Below, one piece after another: positions 12,701-24,480 of a stretch of 64,000 nucleotides of DNA. The translations under genes and the position numbers were made by a program. The DNA comes from Avena insularis (Eukaryota; Streptophyta; Magnoliopsida; Poales; Poaceae): contig CM042693.1 of the NCBI GenBank assembly GCA_023614405.1, positions 332,489,527 to 332,553,526 of the forward strand, given 5' to 3'. The notes beneath the pieces were generated by a model, which worked only from the letters and a program-made list of their open reading frames with translations, had not been told where the DNA came from and ran no database searches. Every line of letters starts with the position of its first letter. Positions within the stretch are counted from its first letter, which is position 1.

Positions 12701-14187
12701 TGATGCAGACCGAGTTGATGTAGGAGTGCCGTTGGGAACCCCAAGAGCAAGGTGTGAAGCGACCACCGACAAGTTTTCCTCGATGAAACCAAGGTTATCA
12801 AAGCATTGGGAGGAAGGAACCGTCACGGAGGTGTTGCAAGCAACAGGAGACCTGCACAACACAAACTCAAGACTTTGCCCCAGCGAATCGGTGAGGTTAT
12901 CAAGCTCATCGGTTTGCTTTGTAACAAAGGATTAAGCATGGTGTGGAAGGCAATGGTTTGCAACAAGTAAACAAGTAGCAGTGGAAGGTGTATCAATGAT
13001 AAAAGATTGGACGGGGTCCATGGTTCACTAGAGTGCTCTCCTTAGATAAACAACATGGCATGAAGGGTAAACAAATTACAGCGAGGCAATTGGCGGAGCT
13101 GAGCAAGGCATAACAATGCAATTACTAATCGAAAGATCCTATGAGATTCAATTGGGCAATACCATAGATGCCATCCAACAGCATCTACTAGAAGTTCACC
13201 TTCAGGTTATCATCAAGACCCCTCTAGTATTAAGTTGCAAAGTGTGTAAGGTAAGCAGTCCACATGTTCCATGAACAAGAGACGCAGTTTGTTTTCTCCC
13301 TAGTGGCAACAACACATCTACAACCGAAGAGATTTTGTCACTTCTCTTGGAAACTAGAGGCATGAACCCACTATCGACATAAATACCCCCTCTTGGGTCA
13401 CTAGCAACTACTTGGCCAAGATAGCTACTAACAACGGAGAGCATGCAAGATCACAAACAACAGACATGATAGAATCATAAAGACAAAACCATTAATCAAA
13501 CCAACATAATAATCTCAATATCCATGGGATCCCATAAACACAACATGCATGATTACAAATAGATTAGATCTTGATCATGAACGGAGCTCACAATATCTAT
13601 GCATTAAAGCACACAAGGAGGAGATACAACCATCTAGCTACTACATGGACCCATAGTCCAAGGTGGAACTACTCACGCATCATACCGGAGAGAAGGCCTC
13701 GGGATGATCTCCCCCTCGGCGGGGTCAGGGAAGAACCAGATCCCTCGATCCGGGGCGATGGTGGCGGTGGCTACAGCGGTTTCGTGGAGATTTGATCAGT
13801 ACTCGGGTTTCTACATGGGCTTCTTATAGGAGAAGGGGAGGCCGAGGTGACCAGGTCACTAAACCCTAGCCAGGCGGCAGGCTGGGCCCACCAGTTCTGG
13901 GGTGGGTCACGGCCCCTGGCTGGCCCTCCGGCCTCCCTCTGGACTTCTTATTCCCCACAGAAAGTAATTGACTTTGGCGTTTGTCCCGTCCAATTCCGAG
14001 AATATTTCTTTACTAACTTTTTTGAAACCAAAAACAGCAGAAAACAGGCATCTGGCACTGTTGCAACTTGTTAATAAGTTAGTACGGAAAACATGTAAAA
14101 CCACCTCAAAGTGTGGACAAGTAAAGCAAAGTAGATACTAAACAAGCATAAAACATCAAAAATCATAGATATGTTTCCAGCGTATCA
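12701..14187 (-). repeat. 5' LTR of Athila-like element
   Basis: It ends at cgtatca (14181-14187) on the right and at tgatgcag (12701) on the left, where the minus strand continues into the PBS. The segment 12892-14187 aligns along its length with 7182-8597, with many 1-10 bp gaps. The segment 12701-12891 has no counterpart in the left LTR. Stretches shared by both copies include ggtgtggaaggcaatggtt and tagatactaaacaagcat. Confidence 0.65.
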
Positions 14188-14334
14188 GTGATGGTCTTGT
14201 AAATAAATCTAAAGGAGAGTGCTAGCCAATAGTACAAGCAAAATCGAGACAAATATGACGTCTAGGCTCAAATTTATAAGCTTGAATCATCTCTGCCCCA
14301 CCACCTCATATGCAAATGCACATTATAAATAGCC

Positions 14335-14830
14335 ATCGTAACAAGCATTCCTCCTGCCCTCCATCTCCTATGTTGCTCGGCTGCAAGCGTAGCTAGCTCG
14401 GGATAAATAAAAGTGTCTTTCTTTCTCTATCATACCATCTCCTCTTCTCTATTGCCCATTTTTTACTCAGTATACAAGCTAGGATTAAAGTCCAACATGA
14501 ATCTGTCCATCATTTGTATGTTATAGTATGTTTCTTGAAGAAGTTGTCGTAGTAGTACAAACTGAATTTGGTTAACGATATAGAGCTTCCAGGAGCAGAA
14601 TCTACATAGTAGAAAGCACACCCTAAAAAATCCAGCCAGACAACCAAATGCCTTCAACGCTCTGTATAGTCTTTTATGACCAGCAGATGTATTGCTAATA
14701 CTCTAGCTGTTCCTTCCATGAATTAAATGACTACGCACACTTGTTTACAGTTCATTGTCTCGAAGATGCTCTGTTGGTGATATTTTTCTACTATGTTTGT
14801 TTGTTGTTTAATTACACAAATGCTCATCAA
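14335..14830. repeat. Segment duplicated at 31540-32056, copy 1
   Basis: About 500 bases align with 31540-32056 at roughly 75-80% by eye, in the same order and orientation. Shared blocks include tgttgctcggctgcaag, tgtccatca, ctgaatttggg/tt, tatagtctttatgacc/tcag and ctagct/attccttc. A TATA-like cattataaatag at about 14331 is followed by a CT-rich stretch, so the segment could derive from a promoter and 5' leader. No ORF follows. It may equally be an unrecognised non-coding repeat. Confidence 0.5.
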
Positions 14831-15078
14831 ACCGTTCGATCGGCAGGCACTACACCTTTTCTAGCTAGCCACTCGTGAGCACCGCTCCAGTTTATAATAG
14901 ATTGCTAGTGTGCCATAATGAACCCTATAGAAATGTAGTTTTTCTGAACATTGGTTGGCACAACAAATAAAAAACATATTCTTTAGATTATTAGATTAAC
15001 CATATAATCCTCAGTTTCAAAATATAATTTTTTTTTCTTTTTTAAACACATGCATCTAGACATCTTTTAGTGTATATG

Positions 15079-15960
15079 TTAGGAACAAATTAGGTGAACC
15101 TAATTTGTGGGTGGCACTGCTCTTGTTATTTCCTTGGCGAGGATGTTTACATGGGGCGTGGCGGAAGATGGTGGAGAAGGATCAGGTGGTTCATCCGATT
15201 ATCGGGTAAGTATGCCAGCGAAAGCTTCTGTTGTCCTTGGCTGGAACCGTCAGCAGGCGCCGTGCTTGAGGTCTCGTTACCTCATTACCTCATTGTAGGG
15301 CGTGTTCTTGCTCCATTCCATGTGTCCGGGGAATGCAGATCGGGCTTCCCAGATTAGATGATGGCGATGTTCCTATGTCGTACGGGTCATCGTCTTTAGG
15401 GGCGTTCATCGGTAGGAGGGTAAGTGGTTAGCTTTGGTGGCTGGCGCCGGTCTCTGTGTACTTCTGCGATGTGACCAAGACAAAGCAGTGTCGCATCTAC
15501 CATATTGTGATGGAGAGTCTCAGCGGCGGACCCAGGATGATGTATCCACGAGGGAGGTGGCCTTGTCATGGCAACTTGGCGGCACCGACGTTAAGCCTAG
15601 CAAGTCTAATAATAGCCGATCCTGTCTTTGAAGATGGAGTCGTGGAATCGACAGCAGTGAATTGTGGAGGCGTGCACATGTGGTGCCGTTGAAATCAACT
15701 GCACTGGTTTGTGCTCCCAGCTCAGTTTTAGGCGCTTGGTGAGAGCCTCGGAATAGATGGTGTGTAATCGGTGCAAGGTTAGGGCACATGGCCCGATCAT
15801 CACCCATCATTTAGCTTGTAGGTGTAGCGACCATGGTCACTAAGAAGGTGGCGGGTTGATCAATGTATTTTTATCAAGGTTTTGTTGAATAATATAATAA
15901 AAATCTTGTGTGCATCATTTTGATTCAGAGAGCCGGGGGTTCAACCTCCTTTTCAAAAAA
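15079..15960 (+). mobile_element. Retroposed element with A-run and TSD, probably LINE 3' end
   Basis: An 882-bp GC-richer block ends in ttttcaaaaaa at 15950-15960, preceded by agagccgggggttcaacctcc, a tail I associate with grass LINE 3' ends. The sequence tatatg occurs directly before (15073-15078) and directly after (15961-15966), consistent with a target-site duplication. Its frames are short and broken, so it looks like a 5'-truncated copy. It lies inside unit 1 of the surrounding tandem duplication and is absent from unit 2. Confidence 0.55.
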
Positions 15961-18239
15961 TATATGAATGGAAGATACACTGTGATGCCAATTATTCTAT
16001 CCAATCAACTCCTACAAAATAACTCCACAAATTAACCATTTTGTATGTTTATTTTATTATAACCTCGTTGCAAAGGGGAAAACATTCTAAAGTTAAAATG
16101 TAACTAAAACTACGAACACAATGTGTATTGATGCTAACGAATGTTTCTTATAGATGGTTCTCATGGTGCTCAAAATGGCCATTACCTCCTGGTTTGAACT
16201 AGTGGGGCTTGCAATTTATTATATATACGGGACCATTTGTAAATGAGTGATGGTTGATGCAAGTTACTTTCTTAGTTTGCGGAGAGACTCAAAATTTTGT
16301 GGACTTGATCCCAACTTTCACTCACTTTATTGTAAATCAATGATATCAAAGATATTTTTTAAAATAATGTAGAGATTTCCCTGACCACTTTTTCCATAAA
16401 AAAACACATATAGAATTTCTTTTGAAATAATGATTCCAAAGACAATTACCATATACCTTCTACCTTAGTGTCGAAGTTGAATTTGTGTTATGACTAGCAC
16501 ATATACAACTTCAACTAAAGGATATATATGTCCAAGAATTTGTAAGTACCATATTGAATTGGACTGCAAGTGCCAAGTAATTACATGGCTCTATCCAGTC
16601 GTCCCACTTCATATTTCAACAATTGTTGGGTCATAAAAGCAGGAGAATCACTCGGAAAATCTCAAGGAGATGAGCGGTTCATGGAGGGCACCCTTGTGCC
16701 TTACGCTAAGGTAGGATTGGAAGCCACAGGAACTCCACCTCAAGTTTCTTATCAAACATCGAAACAAAGCCATATCATGTTTTCGGTTTCTAAATTGTTT
16801 TGGTTAAGTTTCCTTAAATAACATTGATGCATTGTAATGGTTGTTGCATCTTCGACAACGACTGAACTACAAATACTAGTACAAGAAGGCGTAGGAACCA
16901 AGCTGTCACCTCATATATTCAGTTATGTGTTGAGCAATACAACTTTTCAAGCTAGCCACTTGAACGATGCTCGGATCTATGATAGATTGTTGATATACCA
17001 TATACCATTCCAAAGAAATGAAGTTTTTGAACATTTGTTTGCAAAAATAAACACATGTAATTTAGTTTGTAAGGTTAATCATGTAGATTTATAGGCAAAA
17101 TTGAACAATGGTTAGCAAATCTACATTGTCCTATTAAATATCATGAGAATTTTAAACTTTGGTGATTAATCGAGTAGCACTGTGTGCATAAGGTGATCAC
17201 ATATGTGATACCTAAGTTCAGAAAGTTGCTTTTTTGGAAGTTCTTCACTAAAACAATCTCTCTTCAGAAACAATGGGGATGCCTAATTATTGGTTGTGAT
17301 GCCTTATGACTTCATACTTGATGTGAAGCTCGAGGAAAAGGCACTCTCTAGTCTTGGTCCATATACGTTGGAGAATCTTGTACATATACTTGATTTTCTC
17401 AGAATGATTGAACATATTCTTTAGTCAGTCTAGTAAATTTGACCTTAGAAATGCATTTCATGTTATTCAATTGAAAATTTTGAACCTGCGTGAAAAATAA
17501 AAAAATACCACTCTATGTATACTTTTGCCAAATGTACTCTAGAAAACAATTCCAGCTAACCATTTTGGATGCTTATTTTATTATGAACTCTTCTCCAAGG
17601 AAAATACTAAACTTCAAGTGTCACTTAAAAAATGTGTATTCACAGAAACAAAGGTTTTTCGTCAAATGGTTCCCATGGTACTCAAGACGTTTGTCATTAA
17701 CTCCTGGTTTGAACTAGTGGATCTAGTGATTTATTATATATCTGAACCATTTGTAAATGAGTGATGGTTGATTTGATAGCATTTAGTTTCTTATATTGCA
17801 TAGAACTGGAATTTATGGAATAATTTGATCCTAGCTTTTGCTCACTTTATATTTTTTTAATAAGGATACTAAGCCATTTACCATATACCTTCAGTAATTT
17901 ATATGTCCTTCATATTTCAAGTTCCACATGAATTGGACTGCAAGTGGCATCGATCTACTAGTACATCTCCTCTTCATCTGAAATTGCTTCCGTACAGCGG
18001 TTTACTTACGATCAGCGTCACGACTATCGATGGAACTACCAAATTAAGCAGCGTCCAAGTTGTTTTAGCCTAGACACGAGCCCATTACACTGGTATGACG
18101 TTGCAGGACTTCGCTAAAGATCGTCATTTTCTTTCTCGGGGTTTCCTTTACCTTTCTAACTTTTGTTTTTAAATAATTTTTTATATCTTATGTTTTAGTT
18201 TTGTGAAGCAAATGTATCTAGATTTTTTAAGAACGATGC

Positions 18240-18990
18240 TATGTTTTGGAGGATGAAACTTTTTATCCAGATCCCTAACCGTCGATCAAGATATATCTGG
18301 TCCGGATCTTCACGTTCTGTATCCGCTTTTGCTACATTTTGTCAGCTTTTACTATATTTAACCTTCTTTTGCTACATGTAGCAAATAGCAGTTCGCTCAA
18401 AAATAGACAAAAAAGTTGTCTACGCGAAGACTTTGCGGAGACTATGTAGCAATTTATTACTAATGTAGCAAATCCGGCGTCTTGCTGTAGCACCGTGTCA
18501 TGGCTCCACTGCAAAACACCGTCTACCACGCAGGGAGGCATGGCGTCAGGGCTACGTCGGCCAGTGATTGGTGATCGTGCTTGCGGGTGGAGGTCGGTGG
18601 CGCCTTTCTGGTGAGCTTTAGGGGACCGTGACCTTGGCGAGATTTAGGGAGGCGACAGCCCTCGCCTGCGAGAAGGAGGAGGCAGCGCCGACATCGACTC
18701 CGAGGTCTTCTTGATGGGACTTCGCAGGCGGCGGTCGATTCATGGCTGTGGCGGCAGCGACGGTCCGACCAGGGAGCACACGGCCGGCGGCGGCCGGAGG
18801 AGGAGGGAGACGGTGTGTGGCGAAGGAGGTGGCGGCGGAAGAGGGGTGGGAGGGGCGGCGCTGACTGCTGGGCGATGTTAGGCAGGGCGTCCTCGCGTCA
18901 TACAACTGTAGCGGTTGCGAGGAAGATATAAGGTTGAGACCGTGCGGTCCGTGCAGTGCAGGTGGGCCGCTCGCCTCGTGGAAGTGACCC
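18240..18990. other. TE-like block: 'gctac' rich sequence followed by GC-rich stretch
   Basis: Bases 18325-18500 repeat short motifs such as ttttgctacat and atgtagcaaa on both strands, which resembles grass non-autonomous DNA transposons of uncertain class. Bases 18540-18990 are strongly GC-rich with cggcgg runs. The minus frame at 18618-18998 (126 codons) is Pro/Ser/Ala-rich and is best explained by composition. Nothing supports a gene here. Confidence 0.3.
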
Positions 18991-19899
18991 GGGATCAAAA
19001 CACGCGATCCCTCGGATGATTGATATCATTTTTCTTCTTTTAATCGTAGAGTTCACTTAGGTTTAAAGTAGATCTATCGCTAAAAGAAGTTTAGATAATT
19101 ATTTCCATAAACCTAAAACATTTTATATTTTAAAACAGAGGAGTACCGTAAAATATGTACAACTCAACTTATCAGATTTGGGAAGCGTTTGGCTCTTGGG
19201 CTTGGTGTTGGGCTTCTATTTTTGCTAGGGAAAGGATGGATTCTCTCGCGTGAGGCAATCGTTGCCAGGTTGCCACCTAGCATCGGACAGGATAATTATG
19301 TATATCAGCGCTCCTCTTCATATTTCAACTAGATGATTTCCCGCGCGCTGCTGCGAGAACATCTCCTTAAATTTACTATAATTATTTATCTTACCAAAAA
19401 GTTTGAGTAGTTGTCATAGCAATTTACCTATTTCAAGGAAGTTTTCATGAGTTGAATTCTAAGTATCCACTTAGAAGATGAAATCAAATTGACATTATAT
19501 ATATATTGTATTTATTGAAAAGATGAGGGAGAAAAAAAAGGGTAAAAATATAGCAAAACTTTTGCTCATAGATGATCTTTCCAAGTGAAGTTGATTCATT
19601 CATCCATTCATCAATTTTACAACTCTATAAGACATTGCATACATTCATCAACAGCTCATCAATTTATCCTTTAGAAGGAAACAACATTGAAATAAGGAAA
19701 AGCGGAGGCACCATAATTTGTCCAACTAAGCTGGCGACCCAAACTGGGAGTTTTAAAAGCAAATGCAATCTGCATTCATCTATATTCATAGGTTTATTTC
19801 AACCGAGGCTGAAAATCCTTAGTTATCTGGCTCTAACGTGATCGATCAAGCCTTGAAAGCTCGACCAGTATGTAGGTATAAGCAATGTAGACAAAAATA
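18991..19899. other. AT-rich stretch with MITE and TE-terminus scraps
   Basis: At 19116-19147 a run ending ttttaaaacagaggagta resembles the worn end of a Stowaway MITE. At 19329 the motif ctagatgatttcccgcgcg resembles the start of a widespread Triticeae repeat. No opposite end is visible for either. The 89-codon plus frame at 19572 is unrecognised. Confidence 0.25.
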
Positions 19900-20095
19900 T
19901 TCTAATCTGCAGCCGATAAAATGAGTAGAGGTCAGATCTTATAGTTACTGCTTGTTATAAGGTAAACCCCATGCTCCAACTGTATATTGTGTAGCATCAT
20001 ACTAAAATTATTGTGATCTACATCAAACAAAATGAGTATAAGCCATAGCCGTGTAAGAAGTGCTTGTTATAAGGTAAACCCCATTTAGTTCCTGA
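19900..20095. repeat. Two-copy tandem repeat, period about 112 bp
   Basis: The block tgcttgttataaggtaaacc occurs at 19949 and at 20061, identical over 24 bases, each preceded by a similar aaaatgagta segment. The two units have diverged elsewhere. No coding frame crosses them. Confidence 0.5.
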
Positions 20096-20262
20096 TAACA
20101 AAAGTACATCACAGAAATGTGAGCTCTTGCTAGCCATCAAATATGGAGCCAAAAAAGAAGCTACTACTGAGAAAACACCTTAGGATGTTCATATAACTGT
20201 GCGAGAGGTATAAAGAGTAGGCCAGCCACTATTATACAATTATTTCTTGATTCCACTTTTTA

Positions 20263-20736
20263 CTACAATGAGATCAGATTAAATAAACTCATAACAACTG
20301 CATTGACCCTTTTAACCAAGATTTCAGAAATATAAATTGTTGGCGACCATACTACTGGTAAGGAATCCGCTATTTGTAAGGCCCTCATTGGTTCAAATAA
20401 AAGCTTAGAATTGTAATATGAAAGGGCACGTGTTCTCATGATCTGATATGGATAATAAATTGATTTCACCAACAGAAAACACATAGAAAAAAAATACATG
20501 CTTCCACTGTAAGCCCCTGAAAGTAAAACCAAGATTATAAGAAAGCAGTTGTACTTCATATCCTGAACTGCTGAACTGAATAAAAAGTGGACTGCTTCAA
20601 AAGAGTTGTGAAAGAGGTGATTATGCATGATAACAGTGGCGTTGCCTACACTGGAATCTAAAGAAAGTGCCAAAAGGGCACCACGAGAATATGGCGCTGT
20701 GAGAAGAGCGTGTGGAGTAATCGCGTTGGCACTCAA
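20263..20736 (-). CDS. Unrecognised 157-codon ORF, doubtful
   Basis: This is the longest frame in the stretch between the tandem duplication and the copia element. The translation is rich in hydrophobic residues, with a possible membrane segment at about residues 62-90 (CFLIILVLLSGAY, MYFFSMCFLL). I do not recognise a family. On the minus strand, a few AG sites after pyrimidine runs could be splice acceptors. With the frame fragments at 21024-21492 it might be the remains of a broken host gene, but composition alone could produce it. Confidence 0.15.
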   Translation of the reverse strand: MSANAITPHALLTAPYSRGALLALSLDSSVGNATVIMHNHLFHNSFEAVHFLFSSAVQDMKYNCFLIILVLLSGAYSGSMYFFSMCFLLVKSIYYPYQIMRTRALSYYNSKLLFEPMRALQIADSLPVVWSPTIYISEILVKRVNAVVMSLFNLISL

Positions 20737-21023
20737 GGATTAGTGCCTATAATGAAATGCCAAAGGATGCTCCAATACGTATATGTGTTGTGTGAAGTTA
20801 ATCCGTGAGGAAAAGGTAAGCATGTTTATTAGATTGAGAGCTTCTGTCAAATCAGATGGCGAGGAAGATGAAAATTCAACTTGGCATCCTGCAAGACTTC
20901 AGTTACATAAGCCTGAAGATGAGTTAAAATCAGTGACACTACATAAAACGTTTCGTATTTAGGGCAATCTGAATTAAAGTACGTAGAACAGATCAAAACA
21001 TAACATCTAATGAGGATCGGGTG

Positions 21024-21492
21024 CTAAACGCAACACATATCCATATACAAATTTAATAGAGATGAATGAATTAAGAAACATAAGGCCAGTCTTATGGGGT
21101 TTTGTGGGGTTGAACCTGATTTTTTTGTTGCTTTGGTGAATCTAATGGTACATACCCAAAACGACCGCCTAAATAGATCCAAGCTACAAGGAGAAATAGC
21201 AGAAGAGGAAGATAATGGAGACCAATCCGCGGTACTTTGCACACATGCCGCTGGTAGCGAAGAAACCTCAAGCCAAGCGGCAGCGACTAGGATTCTCGAG
21301 CAGGTCCAGCGTCAGGTCGCTGGGAGTGCATGCTGATGGCGGCTCTTTTTGACCTTGGGTAGGAAGAACCGAGGAAGGTGTGCTGAGCATGCCGGGCACA
21401 AATGAGGTATGGCTGGTGGACACGAAATAATAAAAAGGAAGCCGATCCACGGCCGCTCGCTTACCTTGCCGGTACAGACGATTCGTATCCAC
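21024..21492 (-). other. Possible exon remnants of a broken host gene, doubtful
   Basis: Two minus frames (21268-21492 and 21024-21242) lie directly left of the copia 5' LTR. The minus strand has a good donor, CGGCAAGGTAAGC, near 21463 and an acceptor-like TTCGCTACCAG near 21250. The translated pieces match nothing I know. If a gene was here, the copia insertion at 21545 would have cut it from its 5' part, which would lie right of 28818; I see no matching exon there. Confidence 0.15.
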
Positions 21493-21544
21493 AGTTACTG
21501 CGGGGGAGATTCAATGGATGCTGCACAGACCGTGGGGTAGTATT

Positions 21545-21756
21545 TGTTAAGAATAATTAACACGCGTCTCCGTATTAACCGCACAGGAAGTTGCCACAAC
21601 GGAACCGTCGGCAGCGTCTCGGGCGTCGCCTCAGAAAAACTGACTCTGGAACCGACATATTAGCAACTGCAGACTGTATATATTTGTACATTCATCGTCA
21701 ATAAAGAACAAAGGATTCATTCTAGTCTCGCTGTCAATTCTTTTAGTTGCTAACCG
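21545..21756 (+). repeat. 5' LTR of copia element
   Basis: It starts TGTTAAGAATAATTAAC and ends near gctaaccg, followed by the primer site. It contains tgtatatattt as TATA-like box and aataaagaac as polyadenylation-like signal. Compared with the 3' LTR, it lacks several short blocks, including about 13 bp after ttaac near 21558. Confidence 0.8.
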
Positions 21757-21766
21757 TTATCAGCAC
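21757..21766 (+). other. Primer binding site of copia element
   Basis: ttatcagcac directly follows the LTR and resembles TGGTATCAGAGC, the initiator-Met primer site, with substitutions at the outer bases and at one inner base. Confidence 0.5.
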
Positions 21767-23606
21767 TGCTCGGCGAGGATTCAGCGATCACCGAAATTAG
21801 AAAAAGAGGTGAGAAACATGCCTCGTCGATGCCCTGTTTCTCCGTCGCTCGCCGTCGCTCGGCGCCGCCGCGGAATTGGGGTTCGCCACCGCTACGCCTT
21901 GACGCGACCACGCTACGGTGATGGCGATTGCCGCCGCCACGGTACAGAGGCTACCGTGAAAGCGCCGCCATAGCTCGCGCGTTCCCGTGGTGCGGCGCTG
22001 CGCGCGGTCGCCTTTGCGCCGCCAATCCCGGACCTTCGCTGCTCCGGCCGCCCGATACTAGGGGCCGGCAGCGTCGACCACCTGCGCCACCGCCGCGCCG
22101 ATACGTGCGGAACACGGGTGGGTAGTTTGCCCACTACTGCGTGTCTGACGCCACGGGACAAGCCCAGGATAACGGCGTCGCGGGCGCGCGCTGCAGCCCC
22201 AACGGCTCCCGGCATAGGCGCCCAGACTTCGCCGCCCGCCTCCGTCTTCGACTTGAGCCGTCCAGCGCCATCGAGCCGCCGTCTCCGTCTCAAACCCCAT
22301 GGTCGTCGAATCAGCAGCGGTGCCGCTCGAGATACCGCCGTCGGGCGCCTCGCTGCGAGGCTGCGAGGCGACTTCGTTGCCGCCGTCCAGCGCCCGACGA
22401 ACAACGCGCCGCCATGGACTCCGGCGTCGCGGCTTCAGCGCCGCCCATAAGCGTGCGGTCGCGCCACGGTATCGTCCCCAACACGGCCTCTCCCCTCCTT
22501 CACCGCGCCGGGATCTCGCGCCCGTATCATGCCCTTCGCCCTGGCCCCACAACCCCGCCGTCGGCGGCAGCGGCGCCGCCGAACAGAGCCCAGCCATGCT
22601 GGGCCTCACCAACGCGCGCGCGAGATCCTCCTCCCGGTGACTCCTCCGAGAGGCCAGCGGTGAAGCAGCTCCGACGCCGATGAACTCCGCTTCAGCGTGG
22701 CTCTGATGCGGTGCAGTTGGCGTGGTGGTGCGGTTTCTGCAACTCCAGATAAGATCACCGTGGGGCGATTCCGAGGACACGCGTGGCCAAGGACAACAGC
22801 GTGGCCAGTTTCTTATCGTTCGTTACTTGAATAAAAACGGTTTCCTGCTTTGCCGCATGCAGCCAAGTACAGCGCGTGCAAGTGCAGGGCAGTACTAACA
22901 GCTTCTGGTTTTGTCTAGTATTTGTCATTTTGCTACTCTAAGTATAGTTTTCTTTTAACAACTATCTTAGTAGTAAATTTATGCATTATAAATTATGTCA
23001 AAATCAGTACATTGTCTGTTTATTTGTCAGTACTATGTGTATTCCAAAAATATTTGATATAATATATTTCCGTGTGTGCACATGTTGAGATTTATTACAT
23101 TCATAGTTTGCAATTGAGATTTTCAATTTCTTGCAATAGATCAATTTATAAATCTTAATTGAGTCATTTGACTCGATACAAGCAATTAGTATGCAAAATT
23201 CAAAGTGATTTCTTTAAATTGATGTTTGGGAACACAAGGTAGTGGTCAGATCTCTTTTCTGCAGGATTATCACCTCTGTTTAAAGCCTACATTTTGTCAT
23301 TTTGACACTATGATTGCTTAACAATGTGCTCTTCCAAACATTTTATTAAGTCATGACATAAGGCATTAGAAGTATGAGTATCTAATGATTTCATCGATTA
23401 TACTCTCTATTGAGGAGACGGACTCGAATATTCTTGGAGATTATCTACAATATGTCATACTTAACAATTTGAAGTTCACACTAATGATTTCAAGCCCACT
23501 TCTTGAAGTCATCATTTAATTTTGCATAGTTCACTACAACATGATCATGATGGATTTTAATTTTGACGTAGATTAATATTCTCCTGGTTTACCATGTAGA
23601 TAACCG
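21767..23606 (+). other. Long leader of copia element, GC-rich first half
   Basis: Bases 21800-22790 are very GC-rich with frequent CG, then 22880-23600 turn AT-rich. Frames up to 240 codons exist on both strands in the GC-rich part, but overlapping frames in five phases are all Arg/Ala/Pro-rich, which marks them as composition shadows. The abrupt base change suggests either captured host DNA or a nested piece of another element; no insertion ends are seen. Confidence 0.4.
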
Positions 23607-24480
23607 ATGGCTGGAAAAGAGTTCGATTCACTCGAGCTTAACGGCCACAACTACCTACATGGGCCATGGACATCAAGATCGCTCTTGCGTCCGGTGGGAT
23701 AGTGCGTGCCATCCAGAACGGACGACCCTCTTAAAATTTGGAGCCGCACTGCGAGAGAAAGCGAAATATCGCCTTGTACATTATAAGGCATCATATTCAC
23801 CAGATCTTAAGTCAAGTATTTGGAGGAGAATCCCCATTTACTTTGTTTAGGCCCTCAAAGCGAGGTATAAAAGCGGTTGTCTTGCCGAAGCACTTCATGA
23901 TTGGACTCATCTTGATTCCGGACTTCAAGTCGTTGGAGATTACAATCATGAGGTTCATAAGATAAGTTCAAGTTGCGCTTTGTAGAAGGAACCTCTTGAT
24001 GGAAAAATGAAAAAACTCTATCACTATGCTCCCATCTGAAAGGCTCCTCGGCGGCAATACAGCGCTCGCGACTACAGTCTATTCAGACCTTATTCATATC
24101 CTACTTCCGGCTGAAAAGCATGATGAGCTTCTTACTAAGAATGGCTCTCAGCCGGTTGGTTCCCAACCTTTGCCGGAAGTTCATATGAATGTCATGACGG
24201 AAGAAAGTTCGATGGCGCCTTCAGCGGCAACCAATCGAACTTCAAAGGGTAGCGTAAGCGCCGAACAGGAAGCCTCGAAACTCGGACCGTGGAAAGGCAC
24301 CGCAAAGCCAAAGTATGACAAAACTAGGCTTTGTGACAAGTGTGGATGCTACCGCATCCTACTAACAATCAAGACCCAAAGCATCGGCAATACTCTACGG
24401 CAATCAGGGCGCAAGGCACCTCGGGAAAAGGTTTGAAGCCAACTTCAACCTTCATCGAGATAGCACCAATGGAGCTGGTT
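23607..24480 (+). pseudogene. gag: Copia gag (UBN2-type capsid and zinc knuckle), frameshifted
   Basis: ATG at 23607 opens a frame with MAGKEFDSLELNGHNY, a start I know from grass copia gag proteins of the UBN2 group. It loses frame within 20 codons. The following 23738-23965 and 24026-24436 frames carry more gag (YIIRHHIH, KAVVLPK; then YSDLIHILLPAEKHDELL). CDKCG near 24331 is the first half of the CCHC knuckle; the second half is out of frame. Gag would form the particle that packages element RNA. Confidence 0.7.

Larger units (their letters stand above)
7182..14187 (-). mobile_element. Athila-like LTR retrotransposon without coding capacity (LARD-like)
   Basis: Two direct repeats, about 7182-8597 and 12892-14187, are the same LTR family. 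On the minus strand both begin near GATACGTTGGAAACATATC, a start I associate with the Athila-type Sabrina/WHAM group of Triticeae. The element therefore reads right to left: 5' LTR 12701-14187, PBS, internal 8598-12674, 3' LTR 7182-8597. No gag, protease, RT or integrase motif appears in any frame of the internal 4.1 kb, so it would depend on an autonomous relative. The far end of the 3' LTR (about 190 bp) is missing. No TSD can be tested because of that truncation. Confidence 0.65.
14188..17955. repeat. Diverged tandem duplication in AT-rich DNA (units about 14850-16575 and 16945-17955)
   Basis: Blocks of unit 1 recur in order in unit 2. ctagctagccac (14859) pairs with caagctagccac (16946). 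The block ttaaccattttgtatgt (16035) pairs with taaccattttggatgc (17558). The block ctcctggtttgaactagtgg (near 16185) recurs near 17700, and ccatttgtaaatgagtgatggttgat recurs in both. tgaattggactgcaagtg closes both (16554 and 17932). Unit 1 is interrupted by the retroposon at 15079-15960. No coding frame of note exists; the 83-codon frame at 16570 is unrecognised. Confidence 0.55.

Noticed and set aside
18618..18998. 126-codon minus frame
   Set aside because: Pro/Ser/Ala-rich product of a GC-rich stretch, no domain and no promoter or intron evidence.
22058..22780. 240-codon minus frame in the GC-rich copia leader
   Set aside because: Several other frames are open over the same bases with similar Arg/Ala/Pro composition; no motif in any.
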